Below are positions 25,617 through 35,145 of a DNA stretch of 64,000 nucleotides, in pieces (the stretch's first letter is position 1; the number at the start of each line of letters is the position of its first letter). The stretch is from CAVXEF01 sp963827315 (GTDB lineage Bacteria; Planctomycetota; Phycisphaerae; Sedimentisphaerales; Anaerobacaceae), in assembly GCA_963827315.1 (NCBI GenBank), contig CAWHAL010000001.1, positions 558,001-622,000 on the forward strand, written 5' to 3'. Position numbers and translations under genes: made by a program. The notes under the pieces were generated by a model. That model had not been told where the DNA came from and searched no databases. It was given only the letters and a program-made list of their open reading frames with translations.

Positions 25617-26411
25617 ATGATAGGCAAAAAGATAAGACTTGAGCGAATAATCGACCGGAATTCCGGCAAAACGGTGATTGTGCCGATGGACCACGGCGTG
25701 ACCGTTGGGCCAATCGCGGGCCTGGAGGATATGCGGACCACAGTCTCCAAGGTCGTGGCCGGCGGCGCAAACGCGATTCTGATGCACAAAGGGATGGTCC
25801 GCGCAGGCCACAGGGGCGCAGGCAAAGACGTCGGCCTGATTATCCACCTTTCCGGGGGGACGTCAATCAGCCTCGACCCAAACGCAAAGGAGCTGGTCTG
25901 CTCCGTTGAGGAAGCGATAAAGTTGGGTGCGGACGCCGTCAGCATTCACATAAACCTTGGGGCTGAGACCGACAAGGAGATGCTTGCCCAGCTGGGTTTT
26001 GTCAGTGAGCAGTGCTCGGAGTGGCAGATGCCGCTTGTGGCGATGATGTACACACGCGGGCCAAAGATAAAGAGCGAATACGACGTAAAGAATGTCAAGC
26101 TCGCCGCCAGAGTCGGTGCCGAGCTGGGTGCCGACATTGTCAAGGTGCCTTATACCGGCAGTGTCAAAAGTTTCACCGAGGTAGTAGAAGGCTGTCCCGT
26201 GCCGGTAGTGATTGCGGGCGGGCCAAAGATGGAAAGCGACAAGGATATTTTCGAAATGGTTGATGGTGCCTTGAAAGCCGGTGCAAGAGGCCTGTCCATC
26301 GGCCGAAATGCCTTCCAGCACCGAAATCCCGAAAAAATGGTTGGCGCCCTGTGCAAAATGGTCCACGAAGGTGCCAGCGTCGAGAAGGCAACCAAGATGC
26401 TTCGGGGTTAA
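25617..26411 (+). CDS. 2-amino-3,7-dideoxy-D-threo-hept-6-ulosonate synthase (class I aldolase fold)
   Basis: A 264-residue (beta/alpha)8 protein of the DhnA/archaeal class I aldolase family. VPMDHGVTVGP near residue 24 holds the conserved Asp, and the Schiff-base Lys is in ADIVKVPYTGS. Next to a dehydroquinate synthase II gene the best assignment is ADH synthase: it joins aspartate semialdehyde to a deoxy-ketohexose phosphate in the alternative shikimate entry known from Methanocaldococcus. Plain fructose-bisphosphate aldolase is the alternative. Start ATG 25617 has GGAGG at good distance, right behind a palindromic repeat. Confidence 0.85.
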   Translation: MIGKKIRLERIIDRNSGKTVIVPMDHGVTVGPIAGLEDMRTTVSKVVAGGANAILMHKGMVRAGHRGAGKDVGLIIHLSGGTSISLDPNAKELVCSVEEAIKLGADAVSIHINLGAETDKEMLAQLGFVSEQCSEWQMPLVAMMYTRGPKIKSEYDVKNVKLAARVGAELGADIVKVPYTGSVKSFTEVVEGCPVPVVIAGGPKMESDKDIFEMVDGALKAGARGLSIGRNAFQHRNPEKMVGALCKMVHEGASVEKATKMLRG

Positions 26412-26439
26412 AAAACACAGCCGATAAGGAATCAGCACA

Positions 26440-27435
26440 ATGAAGAAATTGTGGGTAAATGCGATACCCTACAGTAAGGAGGTGGTTATATCGGCGCTTG
26501 AGAGCGGTGTTGAGGCGGTGGTGCTGGCAGACGGCGACAGCAAGAAGGTCCGGCAGTTCGGCAAAATCAAGACCGTCGAAAAAAATGGTGACATTAAGCC
26601 AGGCGTCGATGTTGAATTCATAGATATAGCCGGCAAGGCCGACGAAGATAAAGCGGCGAAAGTGCCGGAAGAAAAAATCGTTGTGCTGCGGATGCTTGAC
26701 TGGACGATTATCCCGATTGAAAACCTGCTTGCCAGACGCGGCAAAAATATTATGGTGCAGGTTGAAAACTCCAAGCGGGCCAAACTTATGACCGAAATCC
26801 TCGAAAAAGGCGTCGACGGCGTTGTGCTAAATACCACCGACGTAAATGAGATTAAAAAGACTGCTGAAATCATTCACGGCATAAGTGAAAGAATCCCTCT
26901 TGTTACAGCGACTGTAACAATCTGCAAACAATTAGGAATGGGAGACCGCTCCTGTCTCGATACCTGCACGCAGATGGGTCTCGGCGAAGGAATGCTGATT
27001 GGGAATACTGCCTCAGGATTTTTCCTTGTACATTCTGAGTCGATAGATAACCCGTATGTGGCATCCCGGCCTTTCCGCGTAAATGCCGGCGCAGTTCACG
27101 CATATACCTTAGCGCCGGGCGGAAAGACAAAGTATCTGGCTGATTTGAAGGCCGGCGATGAAGTGCTGCTGGTGGATTTTCAGGGCAAAAGCCAGACGGC
27201 CTACTTGGGCAGAAACAAGATTGAAAAACGGCCTATGATGCTTATTGAAGGCCAGGCGGAAGGTATGCCGATAAGTCTTGTAATGCAGAACGCCGAGACG
27301 ATTCGACTGGTTGACCCGCAGGGCAAGGCGGTTTCCGTTACCGCCTTAAAGCCGGGCGACAAGGTGCTTGGACATATTGAAAAGGCCGGCAGACATTTCG
27401 GCATTCAGGTGGACGAAACGCTGATTGAAAGGTAG
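26440..27435 (+). CDS. 3-dehydroquinate synthase II
   Basis: A 331-residue protein of the archaeal AroB' family, which makes 3-dehydroquinate by oxidative deamination and cyclisation of the heptulosonate from the upstream enzyme. Recognisable blocks are the start KKLWVNAIPYSKEVVISALESG, DRSCLDTCTQMGLGEGMLIGN, and RPFRVNAGAVHAYTLAPGGKTKYL. It replaces the usual AroB. The 29-base spacing from the aldolase gene suggests one operon. Dehydroquinate would pass to the fused AroDE encoded on the other strand. Confidence 0.92.
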   Translation: MKKLWVNAIPYSKEVVISALESGVEAVVLADGDSKKVRQFGKIKTVEKNGDIKPGVDVEFIDIAGKADEDKAAKVPEEKIVVLRMLDWTIIPIENLLARRGKNIMVQVENSKRAKLMTEILEKGVDGVVLNTTDVNEIKKTAEIIHGISERIPLVTATVTICKQLGMGDRSCLDTCTQMGLGEGMLIGNTASGFFLVHSESIDNPYVASRPFRVNAGAVHAYTLAPGGKTKYLADLKAGDEVLLVDFQGKSQTAYLGRNKIEKRPMMLIEGQAEGMPISLVMQNAETIRLVDPQGKAVSVTALKPGDKVLGHIEKAGRHFGIQVDETLIER

Positions 27436-27439
27436 GACT

Positions 27440-27889
27440 ATGGTTTGGCCGGCGGATGTGTTCAGTGTAATCCTGGCTGTTGTATTGGGGGCGGTTGTCG
27501 GTCTGGAGAGGGAGATTAGAGGAAAAGCTGCGGGTTTGCGAACAAATGTTCTGATATGTCTCGGCGCTGCTGTTTTTACAATAATCTCCCGCGAAATGGC
27601 GGGTGGTCAGGATTCAATCACAAGAATCGCTGCTCAAATTGTTACCGGCGTGGGTTTTCTCGGTGCAGGCGCGGTCATACAGGACAGAGGCGGCATCCAC
27701 GGCCTGACCACTGCAGCGACGATATGGCTGGTGGCCAGTGTCGGAATGGCCTGCGGCGCAAGATTGTATCTGCTGGCAGTCATATCGACTCTCATTGCAA
27801 TTGTTGTCCTCGTAGGTCTTGGACAACTGGAAAAACACCTTGGGCGTTTCAGGGAAAAAAACAAACCGCAAAACATATCCAAGAAATGA
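27440..27889 (+). CDS. MgtC/SapB family membrane protein
   Basis: A 149-residue protein with four hydrophobic segments. The family signature is clear: LGAVVGLEREIRGKAAGLRTNVLICLGAA and TGVGFLGAGAVIQDRGGIHGLTTAATIWLVASVGMACG. MgtC proteins influence magnesium stress and ATP synthase; smaller homologues like this lack the C-terminal ACT-like domain and their role is unclear. ATG 27440, four bases after the dehydroquinate synthase stop, is chosen with GGTAGGA upstream. The end of the gene lies in a direct repeat shared with the end of the next gene. Confidence 0.9.
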   Translation: MVWPADVFSVILAVVLGAVVGLEREIRGKAAGLRTNVLICLGAAVFTIISREMAGGQDSITRIAAQIVTGVGFLGAGAVIQDRGGIHGLTTAATIWLVASVGMACGARLYLLAVISTLIAIVVLVGLGQLEKHLGRFREKNKPQNISKK

Positions 27890-27914
27890 GACCACCATTA
27901 GGGCCAAAACAGCG
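27862..27914 (+). repeat. Direct repeat, copy A
   Basis: About 52 bases covering the last codons and stop of the MgtC-like gene (CAAACC, AAAACATAT, AAGAAATGAGACC, AGGGCC). Copy B is at 29374-29426 with roughly six differences. Confidence 0.75.
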
Positions 27915-27949
27915 GCGAAATATCCTTATTGCGAGACGGGTGCAGGAAA

Positions 27950-29395
27950 ATGACAAAGGCGAACATAACTATTGTTATACTCGCGGTTCTTATACTGGTT
28001 TTGTGCGGGCTTTGTTACGTCGGGAAGCCGCTGATTACAGGCCAATATGTGCCTGAAATGGGGGCATTTGTCCAGTATTTCAGCAGAACTCCCATTGGAC
28101 AGAAAATTCTCACCCACTACTCTGTGAAGTTCGAGCTATTGGTTAAGCTTGGAATGGAGCCCTACGAGGGGCTTACGATAGAGGACACCGAGAAGATATG
28201 CGCAAGTTTGTTTGCTGGTTTGGTTGCCCTGGTGGGCTTTTTGGCCAGCGCAGCATTATTTGTCATAAACAGCGGCCAACAGCCGTCCATCTCGAAGCCC
28301 AGGCTGATTGGGACGGTGGCGATGGTAATTCTCGCCGGGACGATAATCCGGCTGATTCTGGCGGCGGCGGTGTACGGCAACTTCGATATGGAGTCGTACG
28401 AGATAGTCACCGACATAGTCGGTAGAGGCGGCAACGTCTATGCAGAGACCAGCAGGTACAATTACTCGCCGGTATGGTTCCTGGTTCTTTTTGCCTTGAA
28501 GAAGATACAGCTTGCGCTGCACGGTGTGCCGTTTCATTTTGCGATCAGGTCATTTCTCTGCGGCGTCGATTTGCTTACGCTGGCGGTTTTGCTTCTCATT
28601 GCCGATATTCGAAAGCTGCCTGTGACCAGAACAGCGATATTTTTCTATCTCAGCCCCGTGTCGTTTCTTATAACCGGCTATCACGGTCAGTTTGAGAATT
28701 TTGCGATGCTGATGGTGCTGATAGGGATTTTTATGTACCTTTGGCTTGCAGACAGGTCTGTTTTGAAGACGGTTTTGTTGTGGTTTTTTTCCACGGCGGG
28801 GATGGTCGTCAAACACAACACGTTTTATGAGGTTATCATTTGTTTACATTCTTCCATAAAGCGATATTGGATAAAACTACTCCTGTTTATAGTTTCAGTC
28901 ATTGTTTTTCTTGCGCTGTTCATTCCGTACTGGAACACAGGCAGTAAAAGGATAATCGACAGTGTATTTCAGTACGGCTCCGGCTCCGGGAGCTATGGCG
29001 TGACTTCGCTGTTTACGTGGCCCCATCTGAGATATTTGTTCATACTGGCCATGTTCATTTTCCCGTTTTTCCTAAAGAGCAGGGACATAATTGCACGGTG
29101 TTTACTTGGAACGCTTTTCTTTTTAGCTTTCACAACCGGCATTGCGATTCAGTATTTCGTGCTGCCTGTGGCGCTTGGTGCGATTCGGCCGTCAAAATTC
29201 TTTCAGGTTTATACTCTTGTTGCCTCTTTTTTTATCCTCGGCAGCTACGACAATGTCTTCATACCGGGTTTTCATCTATCCTGGGGGAACATGGTGTGGG
29301 TCGTGGTGATGTGCTGGTTTATCGCCGAGATGCGATTAGACAGGCAATCAGCCGAAGGCAGGATACAGGGGACGCAAACCACAAAACATATCTAA
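27950..29395 (+). CDS. GT-C-like integral membrane glycosyltransferase
   Basis: A 481-residue protein with about ten hydrophobic segments. The loop with YNYSPVWFLVLFALKK and the block SFLITGYHGQFENFAMLMVLIGIFMY resemble Gpi18/PIG-M-type mannosyltransferases and GT87 enzymes, which use polyprenyl-phosphate sugars. Donor and acceptor cannot be told. ATG 27950 is used with AGGA upstream; TTG 27929 is an alternative. The gene is bracketed by two copies of a 52-base direct repeat, which points to a duplication or insertion event. Confidence 0.75.
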   Translation: MTKANITIVILAVLILVLCGLCYVGKPLITGQYVPEMGAFVQYFSRTPIGQKILTHYSVKFELLVKLGMEPYEGLTIEDTEKICASLFAGLVALVGFLASAALFVINSGQQPSISKPRLIGTVAMVILAGTIIRLILAAAVYGNFDMESYEIVTDIVGRGGNVYAETSRYNYSPVWFLVLFALKKIQLALHGVPFHFAIRSFLCGVDLLTLAVLLLIADIRKLPVTRTAIFFYLSPVSFLITGYHGQFENFAMLMVLIGIFMYLWLADRSVLKTVLLWFFSTAGMVVKHNTFYEVIICLHSSIKRYWIKLLLFIVSVIVFLALFIPYWNTGSKRIIDSVFQYGSGSGSYGVTSLFTWPHLRYLFILAMFIFPFFLKSRDIIARCLLGTLFFLAFTTGIAIQYFVLPVALGAIRPSKFFQVYTLVASFFILGSYDNVFIPGFHLSWGNMVWVVVMCWFIAEMRLDRQSAEGRIQGTQTTKHI

Positions 29396-29426
29396 GAAAT
29401 GAGACCGCCTTCAGGGCCGAAAGGCG
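29374..29426 (+). repeat. Direct repeat, copy B
   Basis: Covers the last codons and stop of the GT-C-like gene and about 30 bases beyond. Matches copy A at 27862-27914. Confidence 0.75.
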
Positions 29427-29463
29427 TTTACCAGAATCAGCGGGATTGACCAGAGGTTAACCA

Positions 29464-30216
29464 TTACTTTTTTTCTATCCGGCTATCGCGTGTGGCTGTA
29501 AGGACCGCTGCAAATGCCAAAGCCGCGGTTTCGACGCGAAGGACGGTGTCCGTAAGTCGAACGAATTTCGCTCCGCAGTTTTCCAGAAGAGTTTTTTCAC
29601 CTTCTGTTATTCCGCCCTCGGGGCCGATGACTGCTACTATGTCCTTTGTGCCAAGTTGCTGTGTTATCAAGGCGGGGGACTTTGGCTCCAAACTGCCGAC
29701 CATGATTTCCGCCTCGCTGTATTGTTTTTTCAGAGTTGGGAGAGCTTTACTGAAGGGAATAAGTGCGTCAATTTGTGGCAGGAAGATTCGCCGGCACTGT
29801 TTGGCTGCCGCGATTGCTATGTTTCGCCATCGCTCAACGGCCTTTGGATTCCTCGGCTGTTTGACGGTCCGTTCGAAGATGACAGGAGTGATGCGGTCGA
29901 CTCCGAGTTCCGTACATTTTTCCATCAGCCAGTCGAATCTTTCGCCTTTCGGACAGCTTACTGCTATCACAATTTCGGGCTTGTCAGGCTTTTCGATTTT
30001 TTCAAGGTCAACAATTTTTAATAGTACCGATTTGCTTGTTGCTTTTTCGATGAGAGCCGTTGCTAATACCCCTGCGCCGTCGAAAAGTTCAACTTCATCG
30101 CCTATCTTCAACCTGCACACATTGTACAGATGATGTGCTTCGCCGCCGACAAGCTCAACAGCAGGCCTTTTCAATCTCTCGCAGTAAAATCGATTCAAAC
30201 GCACAGTTTGATGCAT
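29464..30216 (-). CDS. rsmE: 16S rRNA m3U1498 methyltransferase
   Basis: A 250-residue SPOUT-class methyltransferase with an N-terminal PUA-like part (LNRFYCERL, GGEAHHLYNVCRLKIGDEVELFDG) and the C-terminal knot (AVIGPEGGITEGEKTLLE, LRLTD-like VRLTDTVLRVETAALAF). It modifies U1498 of 16S rRNA. The stop lies 69 bases from the end of the convergent GT-C-like gene. Confidence 0.94.
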   Translation of the reverse strand: MHQTVRLNRFYCERLKRPAVELVGGEAHHLYNVCRLKIGDEVELFDGAGVLATALIEKATSKSVLLKIVDLEKIEKPDKPEIVIAVSCPKGERFDWLMEKCTELGVDRITPVIFERTVKQPRNPKAVERWRNIAIAAAKQCRRIFLPQIDALIPFSKALPTLKKQYSEAEIMVGSLEPKSPALITQQLGTKDIVAVIGPEGGITEGEKTLLENCGAKFVRLTDTVLRVETAALAFAAVLTATRDSRIEKK

Positions 30217-30248
30217 GCTCTTAAATGCAATTTTACTTTTTGCCGCCG

Positions 30249-31265
30249 TCAGATGATAAGTTCGTTGCCGATTTTTCGTGCGCGTTGCGGTTTATCCAGA
30301 TTTATGGCGAGGGCCATCCCTATCTCGACGAGGACGTTCCAGCCTGCACAGAGGTATACGTACGGGGCCAATTCGCCTGCTTTGGGGACACGGATTGTCG
30401 CAAAGGGCGTGTCTCTGTCGGCGATGGCCACCACCTTCAGGCCGACCCCCTTTACCAGCACTTCCTGGAACTTGGCTATCTCATCCTCAATAGGGTCCAC
30501 AACGAAGACAACATCGTTTGCGTCCATCACTTCCTCTATGCCGTGGACTGCGTACGTGCCCTCCAGATAATCGGATTTCTTTCGCGTGATTTCGTTGGTC
30601 TTAAGAGTCAGCTCCTCAGCGACGCCGTCGTTATACCCTGCGAAATAAATCGTTGTGGCATTGGCAGCGGCCTTTACGATTTCCTTATCAATCGGCATTG
30701 TCAGCGCCTCGCTTAGTTTTTGCGACAGCTCGCTGCAGGTGAGTTTTTTAATTGTACCCGCTATGTGGCGCAGAATAGACTCGTAGAACAGAGCCTGTTC
30801 TATTACGCTTTTGGTTGCCGCTACAGCCTGTTCCCAGCCGCAGGTAAGGACAAATGTTTCGCTGCAGGCCTCTTCGAGCAGCGTTTTTTCGTTAGCACTC
30901 AAGCCAAACCGATTCGTGTTACCTTGTTCTGCGAGCTTCTTAGCAAGCAGTACCACCTCTTTTGTGCGGCCAGAGTTCGATGCACAGAAAACAGCAAACT
31001 CCGATAGGTCGTATTGTGCCGACTGCCGTGAGCCATCGGTGACAATTTGCAGACTTGAGCCCCATTTTAGGTTCTTGCGGATGGCGTTTTTTGCAGGGAA
31101 GATTCTGCTGGAGCCTTCGCCCGTCAGTAGTAACCTGCCGACAGATTTTATCTTTTTCGCGACTTCTTTGGTTTGGTCGGGATTGAAGCCTTTGACGATG
31201 CCTATGGTATCCATCATTTCCCTGACCAGCATATATTTCGAATACTTCTCGTCTTTAAGATTCAT
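30249..31265 (-). CDS. SIS domain sugar-phosphate protein (GlmS isomerase-like)
   Basis: A 338-residue protein made of two SIS domains, as in the isomerase half of GlmS and AgaS-like enzymes. The phosphosugar loops are LLLTGEGSSRIFPAKNA and AVFCASNSGRTKEVVLLAKK in the first domain and IYFAGYNDGVAEELTLKTNEI in the second. There is no glutaminase domain. It is preceded by GAGGTG and follows the DUF4954 gene, so both may act on the same sugar phosphate; the exact substrate is unknown. Confidence 0.85.
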   Translation of the reverse strand: MNLKDEKYSKYMLVREMMDTIGIVKGFNPDQTKEVAKKIKSVGRLLLTGEGSSRIFPAKNAIRKNLKWGSSLQIVTDGSRQSAQYDLSEFAVFCASNSGRTKEVVLLAKKLAEQGNTNRFGLSANEKTLLEEACSETFVLTCGWEQAVAATKSVIEQALFYESILRHIAGTIKKLTCSELSQKLSEALTMPIDKEIVKAAANATTIYFAGYNDGVAEELTLKTNEITRKKSDYLEGTYAVHGIEEVMDANDVVFVVDPIEDEIAKFQEVLVKGVGLKVVAIADRDTPFATIRVPKAGELAPYVYLCAGWNVLVEIGMALAINLDKPQRARKIGNELII

Positions 31266-31321
31266 TTATTCACCTCACTGCAAAAAGTTAATAATCGAAG
31301 CAACCTGCTTTTCAAACCGCC

Positions 31322-33526
31322 TTAACCTCGTTTTTTTATTTGGTCTATCTTCTTTTTAAATGCTTCTGTTTCCACTCGAACCTGTTTTACGAAACTGTTA
31401 TCTTCGATTGTGCCGATAGCCGCGGTCATTTCAGCGGTATTTCTGTACGTAGCCTGACGGAACGGATTTTCGTAATCTTTCTTTCGAGTGACATATACCT
31501 GGTCGCAAATGTACTGCTGAATCTCAACAGCTTTATCCAGCATCGCAAACCAGCGGCCTTTGTCCAGTTTATCTGCGCCGCAAATCTCGCGCAGTACCGC
31601 AAAGGCGTGCTGCTGCTTGGATAGAGGATATTGCTGCCAGAGGGCGTTATACCTCTGATGAATCCGGTCCCAGCTGCTTAGTTTGCCCGAACCTATGTCG
31701 GCTCTTATTTTATCCATCTCCGAGGCAGGCATAAGCTGACCTCCGAGATTGACCCATTCGCATATACGTTTACCGTTCAGCGTTTTGGACATCGAGGCAA
31801 GATTGTCCTGTGGGTGAGACTCCATATAGTCCATAAGATTCTGTATGGCATAGTAGAGGAGCATCTGGCCGTAGGCCTGGTATCCGAGCGCCGGTTTTAG
31901 AATTACGATATCCCGTGATGATTTCTCGATGTTCTCTCCGAGGACCTCCAGCCCGTGTAAAGATTCTTCAGAGCCTTCGAGCAGGCGCCGGCCTATTTGG
32001 GCAAGTTCATCCGTATTTTTTTTCTCAGAGGCTTTGCCTTTTTTCTTTAGGTCGGCTTTGGCGGTCCATATTTCGAGTAATTGGCAAGCTGCGATAATCT
32101 CTTCAATCGTGTCGGGGGCGAGCGAAGCAAATTCGATGTTCTGAACCTTGACCTTTCGCTTGTCGCGTGTTTGGAACTTCCATGAATTTCTGGCGAGGGC
32201 GTACATATTATACAGCCACCAGAAGGCCGGCGCGATTTCCAGCCGGTCTTTTGACACGTTATTGTTGACCAGCGAGAACGGCAGAGGTATGTCGAGCTCG
32301 GCTGGATAATCACTCTTGGCAATCAACACAAAAGATGCAAATCGGCAGGAGTGTTTCAGGCTGACACACAGTCCCGGCCAAAAGCCCCGGCCTGCCTGAA
32401 TCTCATTGTCGTTTGCCCTGCTGTTATGGTTGGACCCGATTGTTGCGCCGGCGGCGAGGTTGCTTTGACCCATTACCAGCGATGCTATCAGAAATGAATT
32501 GTTATGGTGCTGCTCGTGTGCCGGGAATATCAGGTTGTTCAGAACTTCACAGCAGGAGATGGTGGAATTATCTCCGAGAAACGAATGGATAAGGCGGGCA
32601 CCATATTTGAGATTGGAATTCTGTCCGAGGATGAAGCGCACGGCCTTGCAGCCATAGAATATGTGGCATCCGGGTCCAATAATGCCGTTTACCAGTTCGA
32701 CGCCCTCGCCAATCTGTGTAGGCTCTTCTTCCGATGAGTTAATGGTGAGGTTCTTGAGTTTGTTGGAGCCTTTGATGTAGCAATGTGGGCCGACCTTGAC
32801 GTCTTTGAGAATCCGGCTGTTTTTGATTACGCACTGGTCCCCGATGGTGCCGTAATATCCGCGTCTTGAATCGAAGCTGTTTTGAGTAATCTCTTTGAGT
32901 TTTTTTTGCAGGGCGGCATCATCCCGATACTTAGACCAGATGTATGCGTCTGCCGGTATCATACCGTCGAAAGGCATGACCGCCCGGGAGCCGGTTTCGT
33001 TCATCAAATCAATCGTGACCCGAACGTTTTCCGGTTCACCGTCTTTAACTATCCCATTTCCAAACTTTGCGTGATTGGTCGTGTTCATTTCATCTATATT
33101 TGCGAGGATGCAGCGGTCGCCGATTATGTAATGTGCCAGGTAACAAACATTGTGGATAGCGACATCATCACCTATATCACATGCAACTATTCTGCTGTTG
33201 GTAATACCGACAGGCAGGTGCAGGTCGTGGTGTTCGAGGATGGCCTCTTTAAGCCGGCCGATTCGGATAAAACCGAAAAGTTCGTTGTTCCTTATCTGAC
33301 TGCTGTCAAACTCGTCGGTAACAAATATGTTATCCCAGTTGTCGCAGCAGTTGCCGTTTTTCACCAGCAGTTCAACTTCAAACGCCCGCAGATGTCGCCA
33401 GGGTTTCTTTGCCTTGGTGAACTGTTCGTTGCGGAGATACCATTCATCTTTTCCAGCGGGAATATATTCTTTTGGGATGAACCCGCTGCCGACAGAGTCG
33501 GCAGGAAGAACTTTTACGTTGTCCAT
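31322..33526 (-). CDS. DUF4954 family protein with left-handed beta-helix
   Basis: A 734-residue protein of the DUF4954 family. Hexapeptide-like repeats (for example IGDDVAIHNVCYLAHYIIGDRCILANI and IGDQCVIKNSRILKDVKVGPHCYIKG) suggest a left-handed beta-helix as in sugar nucleotide acyl- and nucleotidyltransferases. The C-terminal third is mostly helical. The family is known mainly from Bacteroidota and spirochaetes and has no established function. Pairing with the SIS gene suggests work on a phosphosugar. GGAG is present upstream of the start. Confidence 0.85.
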   Translation of the reverse strand: MDNVKVLPADSVGSGFIPKEYIPAGKDEWYLRNEQFTKAKKPWRHLRAFEVELLVKNGNCCDNWDNIFVTDEFDSSQIRNNELFGFIRIGRLKEAILEHHDLHLPVGITNSRIVACDIGDDVAIHNVCYLAHYIIGDRCILANIDEMNTTNHAKFGNGIVKDGEPENVRVTIDLMNETGSRAVMPFDGMIPADAYIWSKYRDDAALQKKLKEITQNSFDSRRGYYGTIGDQCVIKNSRILKDVKVGPHCYIKGSNKLKNLTINSSEEEPTQIGEGVELVNGIIGPGCHIFYGCKAVRFILGQNSNLKYGARLIHSFLGDNSTISCCEVLNNLIFPAHEQHHNNSFLIASLVMGQSNLAAGATIGSNHNSRANDNEIQAGRGFWPGLCVSLKHSCRFASFVLIAKSDYPAELDIPLPFSLVNNNVSKDRLEIAPAFWWLYNMYALARNSWKFQTRDKRKVKVQNIEFASLAPDTIEEIIAACQLLEIWTAKADLKKKGKASEKKNTDELAQIGRRLLEGSEESLHGLEVLGENIEKSSRDIVILKPALGYQAYGQMLLYYAIQNLMDYMESHPQDNLASMSKTLNGKRICEWVNLGGQLMPASEMDKIRADIGSGKLSSWDRIHQRYNALWQQYPLSKQQHAFAVLREICGADKLDKGRWFAMLDKAVEIQQYICDQVYVTRKKDYENPFRQATYRNTAEMTAAIGTIEDNSFVKQVRVETEAFKKKIDQIKKRG

Positions 33527-33722
33527 TTCGCTGCTCCTGTTATTTATACTATCAGCCTTATCCTTCTTTCCTACCTGTTTTCAGCCGCATTTATTCAGGC
33601 AGCGTAAGGCCAGAATACTATCATTTTTCGCTTCTTATGTCAAATATCTGCCGGTGGAAGATTCGCCACGCAGTGGGGATAGAAGGATTTGCGTAATGAG
33701 AGCGATATTTAGGTTTGGGCTG

Positions 33723-34079
33723 TTAACCGCCGAAAAACTTCTGGCGGAAAATGAAGAACGCTGCACCCAGTATACACAAACCAGCCCAGACGTAATCGAG
33801 TCGGACCTGCTCTTTAAGGTAGAGAATCGAAAATGGAACAAAAACAGTCAACGTTATGATTTCCTGCAGAATCTTGAGCTGTCCTATATTCATGACCTCA
33901 TATCCGATGCGATTGGCCGGCACCTGAAGCGCATACTCCAGCGAGGCTATCAGCCAGCTCACCAAGGCGGCGATAAACCAGGGTTTGTCGGCCAGATTCC
34001 TCAGATGGCCATACCATGCTAACGTCATAAAGACGTTGCTGCAGCAAAGAAGTATTGCCGTTATTATAAACCTTTCCAT
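33723..34079 (-). CDS. DUF486 family small membrane protein (DMT superfamily)
   Basis: A protein of 118 residues with four hydrophobic segments. The pattern SNVFMTLAWYGHL, EYALQVPANRIGY and LKILQEIITLTVF is the DUF486 signature. ATG 34079 is used because AAGGAG lies about 12 bases upstream; a longer reading would start inside the preceding permease gene. It is encoded 26 bases behind the EamA permease and may be its partner. Confidence 0.88.
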   Translation of the reverse strand: MERFIITAILLCCSNVFMTLAWYGHLRNLADKPWFIAALVSWLIASLEYALQVPANRIGYEVMNIGQLKILQEIITLTVFVPFSILYLKEQVRLDYVWAGLCILGAAFFIFRQKFFGG

Positions 34080-34105
34080 AGACCGTTTGTTCTCCTTAAA
34101 TTCAT

Positions 34106-35008
34106 TTATGTCGAGTGCAGGATAAGACACATACCGACAATGATTCCCGCCAGGGCTATTGCTTTTGAGCGGAGCCGCAGCTCACAGAAAAGTATTCCAC
34201 CGACAAAAAACGAGACAAGTACACAGCTTGCCCGGATTATCGAGAGCATTGAAATCAGCGAGCCTGAATACGCGAGTGCCCTGAAGTACAATACGTCAGC
34301 CAGAATCAGCGTAACAGCAATGGCCGGGATGCTCCATCTCCAGACAAAAGGGGTATCGTATTTACGTCCCGCCAGCCGGAATAGCCAAACCGCCAGTCCC
34401 AGTACTGGCACAAGGTATATCAGAAACCAGGCCTGTACAACGAGCGGAGGATATCCGAGGCTGCTTATCAGGTATTTGTCGTACAGGGCACTGGCTGCGC
34501 CAAGTATAGTTGACAGCAGAGCGAACAAAATCCATTTGTTGTTGTAAAAGATGATTCCCTCTTTTTCGCCGACAACAGACAAACCGTAATATGAAACTAC
34601 CATCACGGCAAAGCCGAGATATTGCAGAACGGTGAGGTACTCGTGAAAGAAAAACAATGCTCCAATCAGCGTCCATACTGGTCCTGTTACACCAACCGGA
34701 CCGATGATGGAGATGGGCAGATTTTTCATGGCGTAGTAGCTCAGCACCCACGCTGCGGAGACAATGACTGCTTTATTAAACAGGTGCAGATGAGTCGTTA
34801 CCGATGCAGGCGGTATGAACAGATTGGCCTTTAGCATTAATTCCGGGACCAGTCGTGACAATACTATCACCGGCACGACTACCGGTATGGCGCACAGAGT
34901 CGAAAAAAACAGCACGGGCATCACCGCATTCTCACGAAGGGCGTGCTTCCTGCTGACGTCGTACATCCCCAAAAACAGGGCTGAAATAACGCCGAGATAC
35001 AGCCACAT
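34106..35008 (-). CDS. EamA/DMT superfamily permease
   Basis: A 300-residue protein with about ten hydrophobic segments in two EamA-like halves. The first half ends with NLPISIIGPVGVTGPVWTLIGALFFFHEYLTVLQYLGFAVM and the second with SLISMLSIIRASCVLVSFFVGGILFCELRLRSKAIALAGIIVG, both typical. Substrate unknown. ATG 35008 is preferred: longer readings add a hydrophilic stretch that runs back into the rRNA terminator. Confidence 0.85.
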   Translation of the reverse strand: MWLYLGVISALFLGMYDVSRKHALRENAVMPVLFFSTLCAIPVVVPVIVLSRLVPELMLKANLFIPPASVTTHLHLFNKAVIVSAAWVLSYYAMKNLPISIIGPVGVTGPVWTLIGALFFFHEYLTVLQYLGFAVMVVSYYGLSVVGEKEGIIFYNNKWILFALLSTILGAASALYDKYLISSLGYPPLVVQAWFLIYLVPVLGLAVWLFRLAGRKYDTPFVWRWSIPAIAVTLILADVLYFRALAYSGSLISMLSIIRASCVLVSFFVGGILFCELRLRSKAIALAGIIVGMCLILHST

Positions 35009-35145
35009 ACAGCCAACTATGTTTTCCCGATAAACGCTCTTGGGCGCAAATTCGTTACAAAAAGCAAACAGTATATCCGCCGGTATTGTTTTGTCAAATC
35101 TTTTCTGGCCTTGTGCGTTGTCAACAGTTTGTAAGGGGCTTGTCC

